DNA of 64,000 nt from Theobroma cacao. Its lineage: Eukaryota > Streptophyta > Magnoliopsida > Malvales > Malvaceae. A program made the translations under genes and the position numbers. The notes beneath the pieces are model-generated. The model searched no databases. It worked only from the letters and a program-made list of their open reading frames with translations, and was not told the DNA's origin. Shown piece by piece: positions 51,064 to 63,545 of the stretch. Positions within the stretch are counted from its first letter, which is position 1; each line of letters begins with the position of its first letter. The DNA is taken from contig NC_030858.1 of NCBI RefSeq assembly GCF_000208745.1, positions 29,454,207 through 29,518,206 on the forward strand. The letters run 5' to 3'.

Positions 51064-54000
51064 ATGACGACGCCGTTTGGAACTGCGACGAGTACCGTGA
51101 TATCGAACGATCCGAAGATTCGAGTGCAGAGCTTTACGGGGTTGAAGTCTTCGCATTCACTCGCTTTGACGAGGAATCTTCGCGTGTTTCCGGTTCAATT
51201 CTCCAGCCCTTCTCTTATTAGAGCTGTCTCCACGGTCAGTTTTATTTTTCCCTTCTCTTTTCAGGAAGTTTTTCAATTTCATTTTGAATGTTTATTGTTG
51301 TTTGGGAGCTAAGAAAGTCTCAGAAATTTTTAAACTTTGTGTGACTTGGATGCATTTTCACTTTCTTTTCTCTCAGCTTATTCTTAGTAAAAAAGATTCC
51401 TTTTTATCTAAAAAAAAAAATTACATTCCATTGTTTATTGCTTTTTTCTCTCTCCTGATTCTAGCATCAAATGATCAATTGAGACTTTTTTTTTTCCTTT
51501 TTCTTTCTCTTTAAATTTTAATTATCTGAATGCGTATCTTATTTTCCATCTTAAAGAAAAAAGAAAAAAAATTATGCATATTTTCCTCAGTGAAATGAGA
51601 TTCGGTTAATGTATATATTTATGCTGGAATAATTTTAGTATTTTTTGTCTTTTCAAACCTAAAATGCCAAAATTTTAGATTAAATTGTTTCTTTTAATTA
51701 ACTTGTTGAAACTCTTTGCAGCCAGTGAAGCCTGAGACTACTACGACAGAGCCAAAGCGAAGTAAAGTTGAAATATTCAAAGAACAAAGCAATTTCATTA
51801 GATACCCTCTTAATGAGGAGATATTGACGGACACACCCAATATCAACGAGGCTGCAACACAATTAATTAAGTTCCATGGAAGCTATCAACAGTATAACAG
51901 AGATGAGCGCGGTACAAGGTCTTATTCGTTCATGCTTCGAACTAAAAACCCTGGTGGGAAAGTCCCAAACCAACTCTACTTGACCATGGATGATCTTGCT
52001 GACCAGTTTGGTATCGGAACACTTCGTTTGACAACGAGACAAACGTTTCAGCTCCATGGTGTTTTGAAGAAGAACCTCAAGACCGTAATGAGCACGATTA
52101 TTAAAAACATGGGTTCGACTCTTGGTGCGTGTGGGGATCTCAATAGGAACGTGCTTGCTCCTGCTGCCCCTCTCATGACCAAAGAGTACCTGTATGCACA
52201 GGAAACTGCTGACAACATTGCTGCGCTGTTAACTCCTCAGTCGGGCTTTTATTATGATGTGTGGGTTGATGGGGAGAGATTCTTGACATCTGAACCTCCA
52301 GAAGTAGTGAAGGCCAGGAATGATAATTCTCATGGAACGAATTTCCCTGATTCACCTGAGCCAATATATGGAACTCAGTTCTTGCCAAGGAAGTTTAAGA
52401 TCGCTGTAACTGTGCCAACTGATAACTCGGTGGATATTCTCACAAATGATATTGGTGTTGTGGTAGTTTCCGATGTAAATGGGGAGCCTCAGGGTTTCAA
52501 CATATATGTAAGACTACCACATGACTGAAGAAATATATCTTTTGCTTTTTTTCTTACATATTTTTATACTTAAAAGCATCTATTTATTGTAATTGCTGTT
52601 GCAGGTTGGTGGTGGCATGGGAAGAACACATAGGCTGGAGGCCACTTTCCCACGATTGGCGGAACCACTGGGTTATGTGCCAAAAGAGGACATTTTGTAT
52701 GCTATTAAAGCCATTGTTGCTACACAACGAGATCATGGCAGAAGAGATGACCGTAAATATAGTAGAATGAAATATTTGATCAGCTCCTGGGGGATTGAAA
52801 AGTTTAGAAGTGTTGTTGAGCAATATTATGGAAAGAAATTTGAGCCTTTCCTTGAGTTGCCTGAGTGGGAATTTAAGAGTCACTTGGGATGGCATGAGCA
52901 GGTTTGTGTTTTTAATTTGGAGATATCATACATGATGTCTTTGGTTTGAGCCCATGGTTGTTAACTTTCAAATTGTCTAATTACTCATTTTCTTGTAATC
53001 TTTGGATTTTATGCTTGGATCAGATTGTTTTCAACTCAGACATGATCCTTAGCTCATAATCCAGTTCGACCTTCTTGGTCACTTTTCTGACTGGTTAAGA
53101 ATTTTGGCAGGGTGATGGTGCTTTATTTTGCGGGCTCCATGTAGATAATGGTCGTATTGGAGGTAAAATGAAGAAGACATTGAGGGATGTAATAGAGAAG
53201 TATAATTTAAATGTCCGAATAACCCCAAACCAAAACATTATTTTGTGTGACATTCGTCGTGCATGGAGGCGTCCAATTACCACAGTTCTTGCTCAGGCTG
53301 GCCTGCTGGTAAGATGTTTGTGTCTTGCTGTAATTATGTATCTGATTTTCTGAATCTGATGTCTACTATGTCTGCAAAAGTTTTAGAGTTCAGCATCTTA
53401 ATCAAATGGTTAAGAATATCTACCCAACCTATTTTTGTTAAGGGTAGTTGCCAATATGACATATAATTCAGATTATTTTAAGAATTAGTTACTGGCATGG
53501 GTAGTGTAGTTGAAAATTACATTATTTTGTGGCATGTTAGTAGCTAGACAAGTTGGTCGGATTGTATGGAATCACAAGAACCAGTTATGCGACTGGATTG
53601 TATAGAATACCACCAAAAAGATTGGACAGAAATTATGAATCTGCAGTTTATATATTTTTCAATTTCTTTTTCCCTTTCAAGTTAAGAAACTTAAAAGGTG
53701 GATCAAGTAGGGTGCTGGCTGAGTAGAAGTCATAGCCGTGGTAAGAGTGTGTTGACAGCTTAAATTTCTGAGTAAATATGGGAATAATAGCATATTGTGA
53801 GTGCCTGCTATCAGTTAGTTATAATGTGTTGAACATATTTGTTTGACCCAAAGATAACGTTCTTGTATGATCAGTAGCTTATCGCTAAATCATTGCTAAA
53901 CAAATAGGTGCATGTAAGAGTAAGATCACTTTAACCCTCAAAAGTAAAGCTAAAAAGACATTAATCATTATTATCTCTAGTCTTTAGTTACAAAACCATA

Positions 54001-55564
54001 ATGCAGGATTGGATTTATTACACAAAATCCTAATAGTTAAGATGTCTGTTCAGGTTGCCTAATTATATCAATTGCTCAAGAAATTCTCATTTTTGTGTAA
54101 AACATGGGATTCACCCAGTTAAACCATGGAGTGATGGCTTTGTAGTCTGTAAATAACTTTTTCAGGAACTTGCTATTGATGTAGTTTGCGCTTTGGAATT
54201 AATATTTAGGTTGTTTTTTCTTTTTTATTTTTATATTTTCCTTGGGTTGCAATAATTTTATATGGTTAGTTAAGAAGTGTTTCCTTTGCTTCTCAATCTT
54301 CATCCCAGAATTTGCTTACCTAACTCTCTTTTATTTTGTTATATTTTACTTTAAATTAGATGAACAGCTGACTAGTTCTTACTGTGAACAGCATCCTAGA
54401 TATGTGGATCCCCTGAACTTAACTGCTATGGCATGCCCAGCTTTCCCACTTTGCCCACTGGCAATAACTGAAGCTGAACGTGGCATACCTGACATCCTCA
54501 AGCGGGTCCGAGCTGTCTTTGAGAAGGTATGTTTACCAAGTATATGACCTCTTATCCACCAACAACAAGACTGGCCTAACACCTACATCAGCATGACAGT
54601 CAGCAAAATTCTCACCTCCTTTACAAGTTGAAATTTAACTTGTTCATGATCATTTTGATGATGTACTGTGCACGGCTTTCATTTTATTTTCAAATTTTTA
54701 CTGTCACTTACGTGTGTGAATTTTTGTAGTCTGGACAATTGTGCAAATTCTCCTACATATCTATTATCTGAATTCATTTTAAATAGGGTTTGGAACTCTA
54801 ATAAGCAGATAAGGACTGCCTAATTTCAGGTTGGTCTCAAGTACAATGAATCTGTGGTCGTAAGAATAACTGGCTGCCCCAATGGTTGTGCTAGACCATA
54901 CATGGCTGAGCTTGGACTGGTTGGTGATGGTCCCAACAGCTATCAGGTAGTTCAGTCATTTGCTTTGATGCCTTTTTATCTTAATGATTTAGTAGGATAA
55001 CCTGGTGATTCTGCTTTCGTGTTAAAATTAGATTTGGCTGGGAGGAACACCCAATCAAACCCAATTAGCAAGAAGTTTTATGAATAAAGTCAAGGTTCAG
55101 GACCTTGAAAAAGTTTTTGAACCTTTGTTCTACTACTGGAAACGAAAAAGACAACCCAAAGAATCATTTGGCGACTTTACAACCCGCAAGGTAAGTACTC
55201 GAACAACTAGCATGTTTCCATTCTTATTCTCTTTGGGCAGTAGTGGGGAAATAATCTAGTACTATCTAAATTTTTATCTGCATTCCTCTGAAAAAATCTT
55301 TTATGATGAATTGAACTCATGGCCCAGCAACTGATGAGGATGTTGATTTGTCTTTAGGGATTTGAGAAACTTAAAGAGCTGGTGGACAAATGGGAAGGTC
55401 CAGAGCAAGCACCAGCAAGGTATAACCTAAAGCTTTTTGCTGATAAAGAGACATATGAAGCCATGGACGAGCTTGCAAAGCTGCAGAGCAAGAGTGCTCA
55501 TCAGCTGGCAATAGAAGTCATTCGCAATTTTGTTGCTGCCCAGCAAAATGGGAAAAGTGAATGA
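51064..55564 (+). CDS. SIR: Ferredoxin-dependent sulfite reductase, chloroplastic, eight exons, 689 aa
   Basis: The enzyme reduces sulfite to sulfide with six electrons from ferredoxin in the plastid sulfur-assimilation pathway. Exons: 51064-51234, 51722-52507, 52605-52901, 53111-53308, 54392-54526, 54830-54946, 55032-55190 and 55358-55564. All junctions are GT-AG in phase 0, giving 689 aa. Exon 1 encodes a Ser/Thr/Arg-rich transit peptide of about 57 residues. The first ferredoxin-like and siroheme domain includes [14 protein letters not shown] and GDLNRNV. The second repeat carries the cluster/siroheme cysteines C499 and C505 (ACPAFPLC) and C545 and C549 (GCPNGC), which are the expected 4Fe-4S ligands. 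Residues around [13 protein letters not shown] are family-diagnostic. Length and motifs separate it from nitrite reductase, which is shorter. It appears intact. Confidence 0.97.
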
Positions 55565-56709
55565 GTCATTTGAGATATTACTGCTGCTGCTGCATTGCCT
55601 ACTGACCAAATTGTAGATGTCTCTTTTGGAGTTATTACTATTCGGTAACATCTGGCATGGATAGAGTTTGGGTTTTTTGAAATCATTTTGTTTTCAAGTT
55701 TTGCAATTGTCTTAGCTTTATACAGGATCTGGGTTCTCTATTCTCTCCTATTTTGTTGAGTTGTTAGGGAATGTTCATCCAATTTTCTTTAATAAAAATT
55801 ATAATTCCCTGTATTCTAGTTATTCATATTTGTCATGTAGACTTGATGGTCTAAACCTCGCCAATGGATAGCAAATTCATCAGAGTTGTCTGGGCAACCT
55901 GTATCAATTGCTTTTGGAGAATTGAGATGCCTTCGAAGTCGGTCTCTTGAATTGTAAATATTAATAATTATTTGACTGAAATTTACACATAAGTCCTCGA
56001 GATTTGCTTATAATTTACATTCAAAGACCAATGTTGGTCACGTCGTTAGACTGAACGGTGATGGTTACCACAATAGCCTACTCGAGGGGTGAAAGCATCA
56101 TAACATGTTCATAAATTTACCAACAAACTCACTCCTTATTATCATCATAAAAAAAAAAAAAAAGTAAATTATTACCAAAACTAAAGTCTGTTTCAAGTAA
56201 GAAACCCTACAAAGAAGCAGACAGTAGTTTTGAGGAAGTAGGTTGCTCATATTTGGATTGGAGTGTCCACAGCAGTGATTAAGATTTAAGAGTAGTCAGG
56301 AAGGTTATCCTAAATCCAAATAACATAAACAAATGTCCCAATCCTACATGTATGGCTGCCTCTATTTTCGTTTGGCAGTGATTGACCACATTTCCGAATT
56401 CCACATCATTGACTTTGCAAATTAGTGCTAATTAAATCTAACCTGGAACTAGAGTTTCTTCCCAATCTCTAAGCATGGGTTTGGATTGATGGTTCTTCAC
56501 CACCTTCCACGTATTAATTCCAACCCAATGTAGTTGAAGTTTAAGCTAGAAATATTATATATTATATAGATTAGACTCATGACTAACTAGTGAACGTAGG
56601 TACAAGGAGAAGAGGAGAAACATAACAAGGATTCTCCAATAAAAAGACGCAAACTTTTACTTGAATCTCAATTAAAATCAACATTAAATCTTAGAAAAAC
56701 ATCAGATGC
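55565..56709. other. SIR 3' UTR and spacer to PsbTn
   Basis: SIR and PsbTn are convergent. The spacer holds the two 3' UTRs, an AATAAAAATTATAA poly(A)-signal-like stretch near 55791 and an A15 run near 56149. No gene was recognised. Confidence 0.45.
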
Positions 56710-57033
56710 TCACTTGTGACACACACGAGCTGTAGGCATCGTCACACAAATAGGAGCATACTTTTTCTTAGCTTGTGGTGTCCCAGCCTTTGGCTCTTCC
56801 GCACCCATGGCAACGTTTGCAATGGAGCAAGCAGCAGCAGCTGCGGCTGCAAAAACCAGCTCCCTCCTCCCATTGTTGCTCCCTTGCTTCAGTTCCATGC
56901 TCCCCTTCTCTCCTTCAGCAGCTTCTGAGGCCTTGGCCACAATCACCCCTCTGCGGGCAGTTGTCGAAGGAAGTCTGGTCCAAGTTGAGCTGGTGCTCGG
57001 TAGGAGAGAAGCTGTCATGCTCATTGAAGCCAT
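56710..57033 (-). CDS. PSBTN: Photosystem II 5 kDa protein (nuclear PsbT, PsbTn), precursor, 107 aa
   Basis: This small lumenal subunit is associated with photosystem II. The single-exon CDS runs from ATG 57033 to the stop at 56710-56712. The frame stays open for 36 codons upstream, but ATG 57033 gives the expected plastid transit peptide ([11 protein letters not shown]). A second targeting signal follows, with a charged NNGRREL and a hydrophobic Ala-rich core, and then a likely cleavage site after AMGA. The mature peptide of about 29 residues is [18 protein letters not shown] followed by [11 protein letters not shown]. Its two cysteines can form the known disulfide. The paired arginines before the hydrophobic core resemble a twin-arginine lumen signal. 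The length matches plant PsbTn precursors. The plus-strand frames over this region are shadows. Confidence 0.95.
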   Translation of the reverse strand: MASMSMTASLLPSTSSTWTRLPSTTARRGVIVAKASEAAEGEKGSMELKQGSNNGRRELVFAAAAAAACSIANVAMGAEEPKAGTPQAKKKYAPICVTMPTARVCHK

Positions 57034-58075
57034 GTCTGCAGTCAGGGGGACTCTGCTATTTTCTGCAAGTTTCTGTTTCTCTACTGATTCAGAAAGCTGG
57101 AATTGATTATTATTATTATTAGTTAGACGTGGAAATGGCATGAGAAGGGCCTGTTGTTAGTAACCCATCATCCATTTCCTTATCCGAAGAAATGCTGGGA
57201 CAAATGGGTCGTTGCCACGTGTGGGTTTATCTTGGCCGAAGGCTGTGGTTAAGCCAACTCTTGCATAGTAGTGGATGTCAAAGCCTCTATTGCTTTTGTT
57301 GATTTTGACTTGCCCTCAGTGACAAATTTGTGAAGCTCGTAAGAGTTTGATTGAATGTTCCAGGCCCTCCACAGGTTTCATAGCAAATTTTGAGAAGAAC
57401 GTTAAATTGTAGCTTTAAACAAAACAAAATACGCATACACCCAAGAATATAAGCCATTTACTTAAAAATGACACCCTAAAACTTGGATCAAACTAGGGTG
57501 ACAGGCGAAATAGATGGTGATTGAGCAGCAAAGTCTTCCACCCAAGGTAAGCCTCTTAGACATCAAACTAAACCAAACCCATAGGTCAATTTCTTTTATT
57601 CTTTAGATACCCTGTTAAGTCAAAATTTCCTTAGGGAGCTACTAAACATCTCAACCCCGCATCAATGAACATAAGCACCATAAGCAACTGGCATGCAGAT
57701 AGGCAACTACAGGTCTAACATCTGCATGCCCCACAAGATTGGGCTTCTTTTCTTTCAATTTTGTTCTAATCTTTAAGATCAGCAATCTTCTCTATTTCTT
57801 GATTAATTAAGCTCATGACAAATTCCTGGCTAGTATAATGCATGAATGTACAAGCCAACACATAAGAATAAAAACTTTAAACTCATGTAACCATAAGCTT
57901 ATACAGAATCCAGATTGAGCAAAACAAAACTTAAGTTGCTGAACAAGTACTGAATTTCTGATGACAACCAAATAAGCAAAAAAGTAATCAAAGCCATTGT
58001 CATATTGGACAAAAAGAACTTCATATTACTATCCTAGGCACTAAAGCCATAACTTATCAATAACTCATATCACCA
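57034..58075. other. PsbTn promoter and spacer to RPS2
   Basis: The first about 250 bp upstream of PsbTn include GCCACGTGTGGG, a G-box at about 57212-57223, fitting a light-regulated photosynthesis gene. The rest is AT-rich and includes the RPS2 3' UTR. No other gene was seen. Confidence 0.5.
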
Positions 58076-60002
58076 TCATACATCCACCCTCTCTGCATCT
58101 TCAAGTACAAGAGGCTTCACAGGCTTTCCCAACAGATCTGTGTACTCCTGGAAAGGAGACCTTGTGAAGCGAGTCTCTTTCCAGAAATCAGGAGTCAAGA
58201 ATCCATATGTTTTCAGAAGACACTCAAAGGTAGCCTGCATTTACATTTGCAATAATAAAACAATAATTAGATATCAACACTAACTGAATAACCATCTCTA
58301 AAATATCATACAAGCAAATAAACATCTATCAAGTATGAAAGCACGCTAATCTACCAATAATCGATAACAAATATTTTCCGGCATTGGTACGCAACAATAT
58401 GCAATAATATCATAGGAATAGCACAAAAAAACAATCCAAAAATTCAACACCAACTACATAGTTGCCCTGTCACCCCAAGAGTAGAAAATCTATAAGCATA
58501 TGTTTAGGGGAGTTCTTAACAAACACATAACACAGTTTTCATCAAGCCTAAACACTAAGCAAACATAATAAAAGCATAAATCACAAAACCGTAAAGCATC
58601 CCAAGTTTATTAGTGTGGTTGGAAATATTAGCCTAGCATTGTTGTCAAGGATGGAATAATGGCTAAAAAAGAAAAAACCAAAACCATCATCACAGAACAT
58701 CAATTCTGTCCATGTGGACAAGTAGTGTTATCCACATCCAAACCATACCTTCCCTTGGCGATAATTCATAAACTATATTATTTTTAAACTAAAAATATAA
58801 GAATGATATACCACTTAAAGAATTAAAATCATACTAATAACATCTTACCTACTAATTTAATTTACTACCCTCCAAAATAACCTTTGATAAAACCCAAGAA
58901 AAAAGAATCATAAGTTCAATTACTCCAACAGGATCAATGAGAGGTAAATTGAAGCCAAGAGTAGCACAGTGAAACAATATTTATATGCTTTCATCAAACC
59001 AGCACAAAACCAATATCTTGATAATAAAATGTATACATAAAATCAAGAATAAGTAAAATCCAAAACATGAGAAGAACCACAATACATCAGTAACCACCTA
59101 ATCTAAATCACAATTTCTATCCACTTGATTCCACTTCATACATGTTAATAGCTCAGATCAATAATATATTTCAAACAAATCAACTATGCTACAATAAATC
59201 ACATCAAACAAGCAAATAGCAAACAATTCTAAAGTTCGGAAACTAAAATATTAACATACTTATTTAACAACCACTTTCCAAATCGATCTAAGCAAATCCG
59301 CAACCAATCTTAAATAACAAAACCCAACAAATAATTATAACGAACAGTCAATACCTTGACAAAGTTACCAAGAGTCTTAGTAGAACCCCTCGAGGAAGTA
59401 AAAACATCTTCAATACCAGCAAACTGAAGCACCTTCTTGGGCACCCTAGCAGCCACAATGCCCGCACCTCTAGGAGCCGGGACCATCCTAACAGTAACGG
59501 ACCCACATTTCCCAGTAACCTTACACGGCACTGTATGAGGTTTCCCGATCTTATTCCCCCAATACCCTCTCCTCACAGGAATCACCGACAACTTCGCCAA
59601 AATTATTGCCCCTCTTATAGCCGTAGCCACTTCTTTGCTACACTTCACTCCCAATCCCACGTGTCCATTTCCATCGCCAACGACGACGAAGGCCTTGAAG
59701 CGCGTGCGCTGGCCGGCCCTTGTTTGTTTCTGGACAGGAGTGATCTTCATGACCTCGTCTTTCAGCGAGGGGCCAACGAGCTGGTCGATGATTTGGTACT
59801 CTTTGATGGGGAGAGAGTGCAGGTATATTTGTTCGAGAGATGTAATTTTTCCGGCTTTGACTAAACGGCCGAGCTTTGTAACGGGTACCCATTTCTCTTC
59901 TTCGTCTTTGCGGCCGCGGCGTCTGCCTCTCGGGCCACGGTCGGATCTGCCACCGCCGAATCCACGCCTGAAAGCGCCGCGTTCTCCGCCTCTTTCTGCC
60001 AT
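58076..60002 (-). CDS. RPS2: 40S ribosomal protein S2 (uS5), two exons, 268 aa
   Basis: uS5 is a core protein of the small cytosolic ribosomal subunit near the mRNA entry site. Exon 1 (59355-60002) begins [20 protein letters not shown], an Arg/Gly-rich N terminus typical of eukaryotic S2. It continues with the S5 double-stranded-RNA-binding region ([20 protein letters not shown]) and the C-terminal S5 fold ([20 protein letters not shown]). Exon 2 (58076-58234) joins in phase 0 and supplies [18 protein letters not shown] and EYTDLLGKP, ending VDV. The 268-aa total matches plant S2. The intron is about 1.1 kb. The exon 1 coding sequence is distinctly GC-richer than its surroundings. The open frames on the opposite strand at 59535-60018 are shadows. 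Confidence 0.97.
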
Positions 60003-60150
60003 ATTTTTTGGGCGTTAAACAGAATGGGGTTTTGGGTTAGAGATGAGAGCAGAAAATGAGAGCGGCGAGGGCTAGGGGTTTATATGTTCACGGGGAAGTT
60101 TAGGGTTTCTTTTGTGCGGAAGGGTCAATGATGTCTCCGAATGGGTTTTT
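60003..60150 (-). promoter_or_regulatory. RPS2 5' leader and promoter with telo-box
   Basis: On the minus strand AAACCCTA (60101-60108) is a telo-box, a frequent element in plant ribosomal-protein promoters. Close to it is AAACCCCTAGCCCTCGCCGC (about 60064-60082). The segment recurs at 62195-62335. Confidence 0.75.
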
Positions 60151-60215
60151 TAAGTTAAACCCATTACCTTTTAGTACTGATTTGACCTAATTTATTTTTA
60201 ATTTATTTATTATTT
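60018..60215. repeat. Copy 1 of a duplicated RPS2 upstream segment
   Basis: GGGGTTTTGGGTTAGAGATG, GAGAGCGGCGAGGGCTAGGG and the AAGTTTAGGGTTTC block, then TTTTAAGTTAAACCCATTAC and GATTTGACCTAATTTATTTT, are all repeated about 2.2 kb further on. There they are split in two, at 62195-62335 and 63545-63610. Confidence 0.85.
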
Positions 60216-62190
60216 AAAAATAAAAATTGAGTCAAATAAGATTTTGTAAAAAAAAATTTAAAAAAATAATTTTTTTTAAAAAATAAAATCTTAAAAAAAA
60301 GTTTAAATAAAAAAGCTTCAATCAGATGCTTTTTTTTAAAAAAAAAAACACATCAACTTATTAGGAGAGTTATTTTTTCTCAAAAAAATCTTCTTTCAAA
60401 AAATACTCTCTCCCTCTCTTCCTATTGTTCTCTCCCTTTTTGCAAATTAGAGTTTTTTGTGTTCTTACAAAAATTAAGAGGAATGAAAACTAAAATATCA
60501 TAACCGCATTAAAGTATTATTTCTTTTTTTTTGTCTTGTTTTTCATTTTTTATCATTTTTTTTTTAGTTTTGGAAACTCTCTTTATTATTTGATTTTTTT
60601 AATTTATTATTTGATATGATAATTATGTGATATTTATTTATTTTTTACTTTTTTTAGTGTATATAATATTTATTGATTATGATTGAAATAAGTTAAACAG
60701 GTCAAGAGTTGTTGAAATAAATTAGATGAAAATTGACTTTCAAACCCTGAATGATATATTTTTTTCATTCTTTTTTGTCACGAAGTTGATATTGTTAGAC
60801 ATGATCATATAGCTTAATCCAAATCTCTAATCTCTCTCAAATTATTTTATGTTTATTCTTTTTTATTTCAGTTTTAAGTTAGGTTTTAGTATTTCATAAA
60901 AAATTGCTACAGAATCAATATCCAGGAGACAGATTATTATGATTAAATTATTTTCAATTATTTTCCATAAAGATATAAAAAGGATGAATTTTAGTATATC
61001 AATGATTTAGGTTGAATGTAATTAATATAAAGTTATTTATTAAATACATTTTATGGTAATTTTAATCAAAATTAGAATTTATATAAATTATTTTATCAAA
61101 CAGTTTATCTATAAAAAAGAGCTTATAAAAAGTAAATTTACTAAATAATTTTAACTTAATTTTAAAAACTATTATTTTTTATAAAAATTTTATAATACTT
61201 TTTAAACTAAAAAAAAGTCAAGCTAAATATGTTCTTAACAATAACCTTACTATTATCATAGAGGCTCTTTGCATGGGAGCCCAAAGACGTTAGCTGCCTT
61301 CTTTTACTTCGGCTTTATGGGCCAAGCTGCCCATGACTTAGTTTCTCAAAATAATATTCTTTTTAAATCAAAAGGTTTCTAAGAAAATATAAAATAATAA
61401 AAGGAGCAAAACATTTTATTGTTAAACTCCTCGCTTCTTTTTTTTTTTTAAATTTGTTTTATTCATTATCTTTTTTTTTCTCAAGAACATTATTGACTAT
61501 TTTCTTTGGTATACTAAAAATCATAAAAGTAAATTAGATAATAATGTAAAGTATTATATTCTATTGTATAATAAAAAAATTATATGTATAAAAAAAAATT
61601 AAAATAAGTAATTATATGAAATTATGACAAAAATATCATTTACTCATATATTTTTTTATTTATTTATATTAAATTAATACATTTGTGGGATATTTAAAAT
61701 TTTAAATTTAACACTGGAGTATTTGATTTAATAAATTACTATGAATTTGCTGCAAAGACTTACTAGCTTAGACATAAATCCCTTTAATTGCTCAATCTAG
61801 GAGTTTTAAGTGGGTGGCAAATATAATACAAAAAACATTTTTTTATAATTTTTTTGTTATTATATTAAATACGAATGTTAATAAAATTAATTTATGTTGA
61901 TAGTTATAAAATTGGAAAAAAAACTCATTGTAACTGGAAATTGAATTGTGAAAATCAAGAAAGAAAAAAAAATTGTGTTAACAAGAAGGACTTATTTATT
62001 TAGTGTAACTACCTTTTATATCTTTTATACTAATTTGTGCTTCAAATATATGTCATTATCTCTTTTCATGCATAAATAATAAGTGTTTACAAATAACAAG
62101 TGTACACCAAATATGAATAACAAATGTCTGTTATATAATAAGAAACAAATAAAATGAATTAGACAGCAATGCACTAAGGAGTTTATACGT
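60216..62190. other. AT-rich spacer between the two RPS2 upstream copies
   Basis: Nearly 2 kb of AT-rich sequence with no coding frame of note. A less AT-rich island at about 61255-61345 was not recognised. Confidence 0.4.
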
Positions 62191-62335
62191 TTAGAATGAA
62201 AGGGGTTTTGGGTTAGAGATGAGAGGAGAAAATGAGAGCGGCGAGGGCTAGGGGTTTATACGTTTACGGGGAAGTTTAGGTTTTCTTTTGTGAGGGAAGG
62301 GTCAAGGATTGGATGTCTCCAAATGGGCTTTTTCT
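62191..62335 (-). repeat. Copy 2 (first part) of the RPS2 leader/promoter segment
   Basis: GGGGTTTTGGGTTAGAGATG and GAGAGCGGCGAGGGCTAGGG are retained exactly. The telo-box is altered: TTTAGGTTTTC stands in place of TTTAGGGTTTC. The match breaks at about 62332 and resumes at 63545. Confidence 0.85.
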
Positions 62336-62384
62336 GCACGTTTGTGCTATTCCCCTCAATTATCAGTCAATCTCTAAATCTTTG

Positions 62385-63545
62385 TTTGGTTTAATAGTGA
62401 GACGAGGAATAAGAATTTTTTGATAATTTATATTTTTTAAAATGAGAGGGAAGTTTGCTTTAAGTATTTTTTATTTTTTTTATTTTATCTATTTTGTGAA
62501 TTATAAAATAGCTTTGAAATATTTAATGATTAAAATATTTTTATTAAATTTATAAAATTACAACTTGATCCATATAAAAGAATTTTTTTTCTCTCTCATC
62601 CTTCTTTCCCTCTTCTCTCAGTCGCTCTTCCCCGCTCTTCCCCTCTCTCTCCGTCGCTCGTCCTTTCTCTCAAATGCTCTTTCCCTCTTTCTCTCAACCG
62701 CTCTTCCCCTCTTTCTCTCCGCTGCTCTACCATTCATCTTCGGAGTGAGATATTAAGAGTGTTCTAGTTTCTGTTCTTTTATCGTGAGTGTGGTGGACAA
62801 GTTCAGTTTTGTTAACTCAGCTTTCAATCTGATTATGGGTCATGGGTGTTATTGATTCCTGATTCTCTTGTTTGCGTTTTTTCGTTGATAGATAAATTAA
62901 TAATTTTTCACATATAAATAGATAGATAAATTAATAGTTATCAACATTAACTTCCACGTTGAACAAATTATTGTAAAATTGAGCATTAACATGCACTCTT
63001 GAATTTTGTTCAACTTACTCCATGTACTTCTCAATTATATTCAATATAGTCCCTTTCCTATACAATTTTGTTTAATTTAGTCATTATGATAAGGCACAAA
63101 AATAAACATCTATACACAAAATTTAATTGATTATGATAGATAAAATATAATATAATTAAATTATATTTTAAAATAATTATTTATTGATAAAAATATGTGA
63201 GTAAATTATAATTATTTTTAGCAATTGGGATAAAATATAATTATGATGGATAATTGTCTTTTAGGATAAATATGTATTTAAATTATAATAAGGATAATTG
63301 GATTTTTTTATGAAAATAAATGTTAATATGGTCAAGGTTATTTTAGCCTTTTTATCACTTATTCTTTTCTTATTCCAATCTTATTTTTACTAACCAAATA
63401 CTACAATAAGTCATAATAGCAATTTCTGCTCTATTCCATTAACAATACTAATAATAATTATTCTATTATATTCCTACTTTATTATATTCTCATAGAATAA
63501 CTATTCTATTTTATTCTTATCTATTTCGCGAACCAAACGTATCCT
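62385..63545. mobile_element. MITE-like insertion splitting the RPS2 upstream copy
   Basis: It lies inside copy 2 of the RPS2 upstream segment. The left end reads TTTGTTTGGTTTAATAG. The right end, inverted, reads GGATACGTTTGGTTCGCGAA. It contains a CT-rich repeat array (62580-62740) and an AT-rich body. Its right end aligns with that of the element at 44730-45695, so the two look like one family. There is no coding capacity. The left boundary could be up to about 50 bp further left. Confidence 0.55.
62580..62740. repeat. CT-rich imperfect tandem repeat (units of about 30 bp)
   Basis: Repeated CGCTCTTCCCCTCT and CTTTCTCTC phrases occur about five times. The 63-codon frame across it is only a translation of this repeat. 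Confidence 0.8.

Noticed and set aside
56716..57122. Plus-strand frames over PsbTn
   Set aside because: They are antisense shadows of the PsbTn coding sequence.
57034..57141. 36-codon upstream extension of PsbTn
   Set aside because: It adds an Asn-rich stretch absent from transit peptides; ATG 57033 gives the normal precursor length.
59535..60018. Long open frames opposite RPS2 exon 1
   Set aside because: They are antisense shadows of the GC-rich RPS2 coding exon, which has an unmistakable uS5 protein.
62565..62756. 63-codon frame rich in Leu/Ser/Phe
   Set aside because: It only translates a CT-rich tandem repeat inside a MITE-like element.
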